Of a stretch of DNA of 21,095 nucleotides, positions 1-8,100 are shown one piece after another. Within the stretch, counting starts at the first letter, position 1. Every line of letters starts with the position of its first letter. A model generated the notes under the pieces. The model was not told where the DNA came from and ran no database searches. It saw only the letters and a program-made list of their open reading frames with translations. The translations under genes and the position numbers were made by a program. This DNA comes from CAZQQN01 sp964549595 (lineage in GTDB: Bacteria; Bacteroidota; Bacteroidia; CAILMK01; CAYYUA01): the NCBI GenBank assembly GCA_964549595.1, contig CAZJWK010000040.1, positions 1 to 21,095 of the forward strand, written 5' to 3'.

Positions 1-51
1 GACCAACCCCAACGGATTAATCACCGGCAGCAAAGTGGCCTGTAAAAACAT
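1..51 (-). CDS. Possible 5' end of an unidentified gene running off the left edge
   Basis: Reading leftward, an ATG at 51 opens a frame of 17 codons that stays open to the window edge (MFLQATLLPVINPLGLV). An in-frame TAA lies four codons upstream, so this ATG is the first possible start, and an AAGG lies just upstream of it. It would follow the permease gene by 75 bases on the same strand and could be the next gene of the rbfA cluster. Too little is visible to name a product, and the open frame could be chance. Confidence 0.3.
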   Translation of the reverse strand, partial: MFLQATLLPVINPLGLV

Positions 52-126
52 TAGAACCTTATTTTACCCATTATTTGATTTTTAACGAAGCAATAGGGAT
101 AACAGCCTAAATGGGGATTAAGTAGT

Positions 127-1401
127 TTATTGTTCAAGTTCGCTTACCGAAATTTGCTTATAGGCAATCCTGGCCGGGTAATAGGAGGCGATAAAACCGA
201 GAACCACTACGGTAGCAAACACAGCCACAAAATCGAACCATTCAAAGCTTACGGGGTAGGCATCCAGCACAAAAGTACTGTTGGCTTTAAGGGTTAAGAG
301 TTCAAATTTCATTTGCAGCCAACACAATAAGGTGCCTAAAGTAATACCCGTAAAAGCGCCTCCCATGGAAAGTAATAAGCCTTCATAAAAGAAAACATTT
401 TTGATGGTCTGGCCAGTAGCTCCCATGCTTTTTAGGACTGCCATATCTTTTTTCTTTTCGAACGCCAGCATGAGCAAGGCACCGATTAAGTTGAAAGCAG
501 CTATCACCAAAATGAAGACCAATATCAGGTATACGGCCGTTTTCTCAGTTTGCATAACCTGGTAAAGATAACGGTGTTGCTCATAACGGTTTTTCACCTG
601 GTAACCTTTTCCGAAATGGTTTATAAGTTTAGTTTTCAGGGCTTCCATGTCCTGTTCAGAACGGGCATTAACTTCCAGACCGGTTACTTGGTTCCCGCGA
701 TTGATTAGTTTCCTTGTAAAATCAAGCGGAGTTATGATGTACTTTTCATCAAATTCCTTTTGAATGGAAAAAATCCCGGAAGGTTGTATTCTTTTGCTTC
801 TAAAGGCTTCCCGTGGATCAAGCCGAAAGCCCAAGCCTCCTTTTTTGGGGGTAAATACTTCCAAACTGCTGTTTTGATCGTAAAGATTCAAGCTAAGTTT
901 GCCTGCAATGCCGGCCCCTACGATAGTACGTGGTGATTGTCCGGCCGTCAGGTTAGCTTTGCCGGAGTAAAGCATGGTATCTACACCCATGGATGGAAGA
1001 TAAGAAGGCCTTATAGCCTTTATGGTTGCAATGGACTGCCGGTTTTCATAGCGTATGAGTACGTTTTCCTCTATTACAAAGGAACAATCCGCTACCCCAT
1101 TCCAGCTTTTAACTTTTTTTAATACGGCTGTTTCTTTTTTGTCTGTGGTGCTGTCCTGAAAATAAGCCTTAGTGGGTTCAAAGTACTTGCCTTTTTTAGG
1201 CGTTAGCTTCAGGTCCGAATCAAAAGAATTGTATAGGGAAAGGACCACATCCTCAAAGCCGTTAAAAACCGACAGGACTACTATTAAGGCAAAAGAGCCG
1301 ACCGTAACCCCTATGAGGGAAATGAAAGAAATCAGATGAATAACATTGGGGATTTTCCGAGAAAAGAAGTATCGCCTGGCAATGAAAAAAGGTAAATTCA
1401 T
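127..1401 (-). CDS. FtsX-like ABC transporter permease (LolC/LolE type)
   Basis: This is a 424-residue inner-membrane permease of the MacB/FtsX superfamily. It has the LolC/LolE layout: one membrane helix near residues 20-46, a large periplasmic domain of about 230 residues, and three C-terminal helices near 287-313, 338-363 and 388-408. The cytoplasmic coupling segment EKKKDMAVLKSMGA after the second helix is typical of the family. Known members extract lipoproteins from the inner membrane with an ATPase partner (LolD). No ATPase gene is adjacent, which is usual for Bacteroidota copies, so the substrate is inferred only. The ATG at 1401 is preceded by GGAGGG about nine bases upstream, an unusually strong Shine-Dalgarno for this phylum. 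The gene lies 73 bases behind the methyltransferase on the same strand and is probably cotranscribed with it and rbfA. Confidence 0.9.
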   Translation of the reverse strand: MNLPFFIARRYFFSRKIPNVIHLISFISLIGVTVGSFALIVVLSVFNGFEDVVLSLYNSFDSDLKLTPKKGKYFEPTKAYFQDSTTDKKETAVLKKVKSWNGVADCSFVIEENVLIRYENRQSIATIKAIRPSYLPSMGVDTMLYSGKANLTAGQSPRTIVGAGIAGKLSLNLYDQNSSLEVFTPKKGGLGFRLDPREAFRSKRIQPSGIFSIQKEFDEKYIITPLDFTRKLINRGNQVTGLEVNARSEQDMEALKTKLINHFGKGYQVKNRYEQHRYLYQVMQTEKTAVYLILVFILVIAAFNLIGALLMLAFEKKKDMAVLKSMGATGQTIKNVFFYEGLLLSMGGAFTGITLGTLLCWLQMKFELLTLKANSTFVLDAYPVSFEWFDFVAVFATVVVLGFIASYYPARIAYKQISVSELEQ

Positions 1402-1474
1402 AAGGATCTACCCTCCGTAAAAAAATATTTACTCCTTTTTATCCTTAAAAGGCCTGATTTTTAGCGTTTTTCCC

Positions 1475-2281
1475 CTATTTCCAGGCTTTCACGATAAGGC
1501 CCGTACCCGTAATATGCCCTGTATGCGAATCTAAATAATTCAAAATGAAACAAAGGGGATAAATGGCCAAATAATAAATCGGCAACAAGAAAAAGAAAGC
1601 TTTGGAAATGTTTAACAACATGATAGGGTATTTCATGGAAAGCCGCCATGAAACCTTTCCCGTACCCCCGTAGGAATAACGGGCCTTTACCCTTGAAAAG
1701 CCGGCTTTTTTTAGTTTTTCCTTGATTTCTTTGATTCCATATCCCTCCCGTACATGTTCACCGATGAAAGATTCATCTTCCTCGTCTTTGGCATCGGATC
1801 CTCCCTGATCAGATGGGGTAGAAATGAGTACCATACCTCCCGGCTTCAAAGATTGGCAAAAATTCTCAAAAACCTGTACATCTTCTAAAATATGCTCCAT
1901 GACATCCACTGATAAAATAAGGTCGTAGGTGTCCGGCTGCCTAAACTGGGTTAAATCGGCTATTTCAAACCGCACATTGTCAAAGCCGGTTTTTTGGAAG
2001 AACCGTTGACAATTGGCAATTTCATCCTCTTTGACATCCACACCCAGAATCTGTGAATTTGGAAATTTCCGGGCCATAAAGTACGTATACTGGCCGAAAC
2101 CTGAACCGGCATCGAGGATATCCTTTTTTCCCGTATTATTCTGTCCCCATTGCTTGAGTTCACGATGGATATGCCAAGTCCTGAGCAACAGAAAATCTAA
2201 AAGCCGGTAAAAAATTTTTTGTAAAGTAGGGGTTTTCTCGAAAAAACTGCTGAGTTTGGCTTTAATGGGGTCGTAATTCAT
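1475..2281 (-). CDS. Class I SAM-dependent methyltransferase with a C-terminal hydrophobic segment
   Basis: This 268-residue protein has a Rossmann-fold methyltransferase core. Motif I is LDAGSGFGQ at residues 56-64, the acidic residue after strand beta2 is D82 (VDVKED), and the motif around YDLILSVDVMEHILED matches the Methyltransf_11/25 type. The substrate cannot be read from the sequence. A strongly hydrophobic stretch at about residues 225-251 suggests a membrane association, so a lipid, quinone-like or envelope substrate is possible (inference). It sits 51 bases downstream of rbfA and 73 bases upstream of the permease on the same strand, so it is likely part of that operon. The start is the ATG at 2281; motif I lies at the expected distance from it. 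Confidence 0.85.
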   Translation of the reverse strand: MNYDPIKAKLSSFFEKTPTLQKIFYRLLDFLLLRTWHIHRELKQWGQNNTGKKDILDAGSGFGQYTYFMARKFPNSQILGVDVKEDEIANCQRFFQKTGFDNVRFEIADLTQFRQPDTYDLILSVDVMEHILEDVQVFENFCQSLKPGGMVLISTPSDQGGSDAKDEEDESFIGEHVREGYGIKEIKEKLKKAGFSRVKARYSYGGTGKVSWRLSMKYPIMLLNISKAFFFLLPIYYLAIYPLCFILNYLDSHTGHITGTGLIVKAWK

Positions 2282-2332
2282 CGAACTCGCACCAATTTAT
2301 TCCTTGAGGTACTTATTTATGGGTTTGACAGG

Positions 2333-2713
2333 TTATTGGTTGTTTTCATCCTTCGTTTGATCACCTTCATCTTTATCAATTCGCTTAAAAATATTCTCCA
2401 TTCGTTCCACATAATCCATTGTGTCATCGTAGTAGAAATGAAGTTCCGGAATTTTTTTGACCTGGTTTTTAATGCGCTCCCCCAATGCCTTCCGTATTGC
2501 TTTCTGGTTTTCCCTGATGGTTTCTATCAATGTTTCGGGATCATTTTCATTCATTGTTGACAAAAAAACTTTTGCATAACCCAAATCTGAAGACATTTTC
2601 ACACTGCTGACTGTAATGAATTCGTTGCCAAAAGCCGATTTCCCTTCTTTCAGAAAAATGTCCCCCAATTCTTCCTGGACAAGTTTTGCCATTCGCTCTT
2701 GCCTTCGTCCCAT
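2333..2713 (-). CDS. rbfA: 30S ribosome-binding factor RbfA
   Basis: This 126-residue protein matches RbfA, which binds the 30S subunit during late maturation of the 5' end of 16S rRNA and is needed for cold adaptation in known bacteria. The N-terminus MGRRQERMAKLVQEELGDI is the family's conserved opening helix. The segment ITVSSVKMSSDLGYAKVFLS corresponds to the central KH-type strand and turn, followed by the helix with RKALGERIKNQVKKIPELHF. The tail from about residue 110 is charged (Lys, Asp, Glu) and likely disordered, as is common. Length is normal. It is the first gene of a leftward cluster with a methyltransferase and a LolC/E-type permease; a TAAATTTG box lies 40-47 bases upstream of the ATG. 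Confidence 0.95.
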   Translation of the reverse strand: MGRRQERMAKLVQEELGDIFLKEGKSAFGNEFITVSSVKMSSDLGYAKVFLSTMNENDPETLIETIRENQKAIRKALGERIKNQVKKIPELHFYYDDTMDYVERMENIFKRIDKDEGDQTKDENNQ

Positions 2714-2752
2714 AAACTATACCGCTTTTTTAACAAACCTTCTTTCAGAATA

Positions 2753-2760
2753 CAAATTTA
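2753..2760 (-). promoter_or_regulatory. Candidate -7 promoter box for the rbfA cluster
   Basis: On the minus strand this reads TAAATTTG, a full match to the Bacteroidota -7 consensus TAnnTTTG. It would place transcription start near 2746, leaving a leader of about 33 bases before rbfA. I see no clear TTTG at the expected upstream distance, so the call rests on one box. Confidence 0.45.
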
Positions 2761-3126
2761 CAGGAAAATAAGCATTTAGGTAGGAAGCTTAGCAGGGATT
2801 TATAAAAGATCGTCATTGAACTGACCGACAAGTCACTCAAGGAAAGCTTTTCAGCGAAAATCTGCCCTGAATTTTTCAGTGAGGATTTTATTATTACCCG
2901 GCCTACAAGCATTGACCCAAACCTATTAATTTTTGGGTATTATTTATCGTATGGTTCTTCAATGAATCCATATGGTTTTTGCCAATGGGCGCGGATTCAG
3001 GGTTTTAAGGTTAAACGTAGGCAATGACAAAATCTTAAATGGGTTTCATAATTCTTTTCGTAAGGGCTTATTGCGACCTGATTCCTCCTGTTGGGATAGG
3101 AGATTACATCCCTGCCCAATAATACG

Positions 3127-3134
3127 TAACTTTG
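3127..3134 (+). promoter_or_regulatory. Candidate -7 promoter box for the ABC exporter
   Basis: TAACTTTG matches TAnnTTTG. It lies only six bases before the ATG at 3141, so a transcript from it would start at or next to the start codon and be nearly leaderless. There is no clear TTTG box at the expected upstream distance, so this may be a chance match. Confidence 0.3.
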
Positions 3135-3140
3135 AAGGTT

Positions 3141-4964
3141 ATGAATACGTATTTAAGAATACTGAGTTTTGCAAAACCTTATAAGCTTCAAATCGTCCTT
3201 TATACGGTTTCCGCCATTATTGGGGTTATTTGCATTGGTTTTGCTATCTCTCTATTGGCACCGGTCCTGGAGCTACTCTTCTCTAAGGATGGTGGAGAGG
3301 CTACCAAAGCTACTCCGGATTTTTTCCTGAATTTCAAGTCGCAATTTAATGAGTTGTTAAAAAGTTATTTACAGGAAGGTAAAAAACATGCAGCATTAAT
3401 GGCTGCTATTGCTGCTATAGTAGGGATAAGCCTCGTGGGCAATATGTTTCGCTACTTATCCAATGTTTTCATGGCTGTGATCCGGACCAAAACCCTTGAG
3501 GATATCCGTAATTTTCTGTTTAATAAGATTAATCAATTGCATGTTGGTTATTTTGAAGGGGAAAGGAAGGGCGATGTAATGACCCGATTGACTTCAGACG
3601 TTTATGAAGTGGAGAAGTCCGTGGTAAAAACGTTTCAATCTCTCATTAGGGATCCCTTAACGGTTGTTTTTTACCTGGCCCTGATGTTTTACTACTCGTG
3701 GCAGTTGACATTGTTCATTTTTGTGGTGCTTCCTATTGCTGCTGTTGTCATCGGGCTTTTGTCAAAAGCCTTGCGCAAAGATGCTTACCATACTCAGGAT
3801 GTGTTATCCTGGATTATGAGCGTTATTGAAGAGGCTACTTCTGGAATTCGAATTATCAAAGCGTTTAATGCCGAGTATTATGTCAAGCGAATTTTTGGAA
3901 AATACAATCATTCCTACAGCCATTATTCCAGGAAGCAATATTATAAAAAGGGGCTTGTACCACCTTTTTCAGAATCAATGGGGATTATTACGATAGGAAT
4001 TATACTTTGGTACGGAGGCGGGCTGGTTTTTGACGGAGTAATTAAAGCCTCCCATTTTTTTACTTACATCTTTTTCTTTCAACAAATCATGAAGCCGGCT
4101 AAAAACATTTCAAATGCTTTTGCCAATATCAACAGGGGCATTGCCTCCGGACAGCGGATTTTTGGGATTGTAGACGTACCTGTTGAAGTAAAGGAAAAAT
4201 CCGATGCCGTTCCTATTCAGGATTTTGAAAAAAACATTGTTTTTAAGGATGTGGGGTTTACCTATACCCGAGGAGGTGAAAAGGTACTGGACAATATTAA
4301 TTTAACCATTGACAAAGGTAAAATAGTCGCCTTAGTAGGACCTTCCGGGAGTGGAAAAACCACCCTGGCTGAAATGGTCCCAAGATTTTATGATCCTGTG
4401 GAAGGCTTTATTGAATTGGACGGTAAGGACATTAAAGATTATCAATTAAAATCCCTCCGGGAGTTAATCGGCTTTGTAACTCAAGAGCCTATTCTTTTTA
4501 ATGACACCATTTTCAATAACATTGCTTTTGGTAGCGAAAATGTTCGGGAAGAGGAGGTTATTGAATCTGCCAAAGCTGCCAATGCCCATGATTTTATAAT
4601 GGAAACCGATAAAGGGTATCATTCTCATATCGGAGATCGGGGAGTGCTGCTTTCCGGCGGGCAAAGACAAAGGGTCAGTATTGCCAGGGCGATCTTTAAG
4701 AATCCGCCCATCATAATCCTTGATGAAGCGACTTCTTCTCTGGATAGTTCCTCAGAAAAGATGGTTCAGGAAGCCCTTTACAGGATTATGAAAACTCGTA
4801 CAAGCTTGATTATCGCACACCGCCTTAGCACTATCCAGGAAGCCGATAGCATTATTGTTTTGGACAAAGGCCAGATTGTTCAAAAAGGTACCCATTCAGA
4901 GCTACTCAATTATGACGGGCTTTATCGTTCTTTATACCAAATGCAGCATTTGGGAGAAGAATAA
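3141..4964 (+). CDS. MsbA-like ABC exporter, fused membrane and ATPase domains
   Basis: This half-transporter of 607 residues has an N-terminal ABC type-1 membrane domain (six predicted helices within about residues 15-310) and a C-terminal nucleotide-binding domain. The ATPase motifs are complete: Walker A GPSGSGKT at about 400-407, signature LSGGQ at 504-508, Walker B IIILDE at 524-529 and the H-loop IIAHRLST. It would work as a homodimer in the inner membrane. The family (MsbA, BmrA, LmrA and similar) exports lipids, lipid A core or drugs; lipid flipping is plausible here but not proven by sequence. The frame is open from a TTG at 3132, but I chose the ATG at 3141 because MNTYLRILSFAKPYK is the usual start of Bacteroidota homologues. 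It is transcribed alone, divergent from rbfA. Confidence 0.9.
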   Translation: MNTYLRILSFAKPYKLQIVLYTVSAIIGVICIGFAISLLAPVLELLFSKDGGEATKATPDFFLNFKSQFNELLKSYLQEGKKHAALMAAIAAIVGISLVGNMFRYLSNVFMAVIRTKTLEDIRNFLFNKINQLHVGYFEGERKGDVMTRLTSDVYEVEKSVVKTFQSLIRDPLTVVFYLALMFYYSWQLTLFIFVVLPIAAVVIGLLSKALRKDAYHTQDVLSWIMSVIEEATSGIRIIKAFNAEYYVKRIFGKYNHSYSHYSRKQYYKKGLVPPFSESMGIITIGIILWYGGGLVFDGVIKASHFFTYIFFFQQIMKPAKNISNAFANINRGIASGQRIFGIVDVPVEVKEKSDAVPIQDFEKNIVFKDVGFTYTRGGEKVLDNINLTIDKGKIVALVGPSGSGKTTLAEMVPRFYDPVEGFIELDGKDIKDYQLKSLRELIGFVTQEPILFNDTIFNNIAFGSENVREEEVIESAKAANAHDFIMETDKGYHSHIGDRGVLLSGGQRQRVSIARAIFKNPPIIILDEATSSLDSSSEKMVQEALYRIMKTRTSLIIAHRLSTIQEADSIIVLDKGQIVQKGTHSELLNYDGLYRSLYQMQHLGEE

Positions 4965-5156
4965 TGAAGAGGTGCTTTAAAAGATTTGCCAATATTGAAT
5001 TCAAACGATGATTATACATGAAGGTTATTCATCTTATTTCGAAGGTTTTATCCTTTTCTGCTAAATCAAAAACCTTTTGCACTTTGCTATTGACTTAGCA
5101 AAAATTTAATTTTCTTATTATAGAATAACCTTTACATCGTATTAATTTTAGGCCCT

Positions 5157-8100
5157 ATGAAAACCTGGGTGTTTTTAGCCTTTTTCCTTGCTCCGATTGG
5201 GACCCTTTTGGGGCAAATAGAAGAGCAATACTCCGATGGGGATTTTACCCAAAACCCTTCGTGGGAAGGCGATACGAGTCAATTCGTTATCAATAATGAT
5301 CAACAGCTTCAACTTCAGGCGAATAGCAATGCTTCACCAGCCGGGATCTACACGGGTGCCGGCAATTTGGATTCTATAGAATGGCGGTTCTGGGTAAAGC
5401 CGGATTTTCCACCTTCGAACAGTAATCAACTAAAAGTGATCCTTGGTGCGGATTCGTCATTGGACAAAGCTTACCGCGGTTATTATCTACTGATTGGTGA
5501 AAATGGTAACAATGATGCCATTGACCTTTACCGCAGCGATGGTACCCAAAACCAATTATTGGTTGAAGGCATCGATGGGTTTGTCAATAAAGGGAGCAAT
5601 GCCATGCGAATACGGGTTAAACGCCAGGCCGATAGTCGCTGGACTATATATGCGGATAGTAATGGCAGGAGGAATTTCGTTAAGCAAGGCTCTGGTTTTG
5701 ACAGTACCTACGATGACTTCCGGTTTTTAGGGTTTCAATGCCATTTTACTGCTACGAGATCCGATAAATTCTTTTTTGACGATGTTTATTATCAAGCATT
5801 AAGGAAGGACACTTCTCTTCCGGAATTAAAGAATATTACCGTTTTAGACTCCCAGAATCTCCTTCTGGAATTTGATGAACCCATAGCTTCTGCCTCGAGG
5901 AATTTATCTAACATCCGATTATCGGGTAATCCGATCAGTACGGATTCCCTGTGGCGTGAAAATGGATTGCCCTCTAAAATCCGAATCCGTTTTGGAGGGA
6001 CTTTTAAGGATAAAACCCGATACAAATTACTCATTGATGGTTTTGCGGATAATAATGGAAATGCCCTCAAAGATACTTTTCATTTTAACTATGTCATTCC
6101 CCGAAAAGGGGATATTGTCATCAATGAATTCATGGCCGATCCAAACCCTTCACAGGGTCTGCCAACCAGGGAATTTGTAGAAGTTTACAACAAGACAGGA
6201 TTTCCCATTGATCTTTCCCGGTGGAAATTGGCTGATGCTTCCGGCCCCGCTACTATAGAAGCTGACACGGTTTTGCCGGCAAAGGAATACGGGATTATCT
6301 GCGATGAATCCGCAAAAACCAGGTTTTCAAATTTCGGTATTGTATTCCCTGTGAGTGGGCTACCTTCACTTAACAACGGCGGAGATGTCATTATATTAAC
6401 CAATGAAGCTGGTGATACCATTAATCAGGTTAATTATGATGATACCTGGTATGGGGATAACGGTAAATCAGATGGGGGCTGGACGCTGGAGCGGATTAAT
6501 CTGCTTTCTCCTTGTAAGGGATCGGTCAATTGGGGCGCTTCAAAGAATCCTCAGGGAGGGACACCTGGCCGGAAGAACGCCATAGCCGATTCATCCATTG
6601 ATTCCATTCCGCCAGCTTTATCCAAAGTTGTGGTACTTGATTCTCATTCCCTGGCCATTAAAATGGATGAAAAGATTAAGGACTCTGCCGGTCTATCCAT
6701 TCAAAATTTTTTTACCACTGATCCTCCATCAACTCTGGATTCAGTAACTCGGCTCCGCGCTGATTCCTTCTTACTTAATTTTCAAAACCCTTTTCAGCAA
6801 GGTTTAAATTACCAACTCATCCACGAGGGCCTTCCGGATTGTTGGCATAATAATTTGAAAGTACCGGATACATTGGATTTCAGGTATTTCGATCCTTTTG
6901 CTGCCAAACCCGGTGATGTATTGCTTAACGAATTTATGCCCGACCCCACCCCAAGTAACGGCCTTCCGAAGGTGGAATACATAGAAATACTGAACACCAC
7001 CAACGAATCCTATTCCCTTAGAGACTGGGAAATAAAGGATAAAGCTTCTTCGGCATTTTTGCCGGACTCCGTATTAAAACCGAGTGCAAAAGGAATCCTT
7101 TGTTCAGAATCAGATTATCAAAAGTTCGATACCTTTGGTAAGGTCATCCCTGTGGCCAATTTGCCTTCCTTGAATAATAACGGAGATCAAATCGTGTTGC
7201 AAAATCCTGCCGGTTGGGTAATCGATTCCATTTCCTATTCCCAATCTTGGTATCGAAATGGTTTGAAAAGGAAAGGGGGTTGGGCACTTGAACTGATTAA
7301 CCCGGCTCATCCTTGCAGTGATTCTTCCAACTGGCGGGATTCGGAGAATGCCAACGGAGGCACACCTGGTAAACAAAACTCCGTATTCTCCAATATGCCG
7401 GATACAGTGCCTCCTGGCGTGCAAAAAATTTCCGTTAAAGACTCCAATACGCTCACGGTGGCCTTTAGTGAAAGGGTTAAGGGAAACAGCCTTAAATTGA
7501 GTAATTGGTCAATTTCAGGGGATGCAAGCATAAGCAGTTTTGGAAAAAAGCGTGTATTGAATTTTGAATTGCTCCTTAAACTGAATAAATCCTTAACCGA
7601 TCAGCAAACCTATACATTGCAATATCAAGGAATAATGGACTGTTGGGGCAATAAACAAGGGGTTAAGCAACAGAAAAGTTTTGAATACCTGGTAGCTCAG
7701 GACCCTTTGAGGCATGAATTGTTAGTGACCGAAATTATGGCAGATCCCCTTCCGGCTATTGGTTTGCCTGAACAGGAGTACCTGGAAGTTAAAAATGTCA
7801 GTGACAAAGTCATTGCCCTGGATGAACAGGATTTTTTGATCAACAACAATGCTTTTTCTCCTCAGGAGCGGCTGTTGAAACCTGATAGTTTTTTAATTTT
7901 AACCGAACAAGGAAATTTGAAAAACTACCCGAAGCCCGGTAATGTATTAAAAGTTAGCAGCATGCCGGCTTTACCTAATGGTGAAGGGGTGGTGACCCTT
8001 CGGAATGGAAAAGGTAAATTGATTCACAGCGTTTTCTATGATGACCAATGGTATGGCAATGGGTTTAAAAAAGAGGGAGGCTGGAGTCTGGAGATGAAAG

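Larger units (their letters stand above)
2714..3140. other. Divergent intergenic region between rbfA and the ABC exporter
   Basis: This 427-base stretch has no credible reading frame. It holds the candidate rbfA promoter at 2753-2760 and a candidate promoter box at 3127-3134 for the ABC exporter. A short perfect inverted repeat (ACCCAAA at 2915-2921 with TTTGGGT at 2932-2938, 10-base loop) lies between; it has no T-run and is not a terminator. I recognise no RNA gene here. Confidence 0.5.

Noticed and set aside
3132..3140. TTG start adding three residues to the ABC exporter
   Set aside because: The ATG at 3141 gives the usual N-terminus of Bacteroidota relatives.
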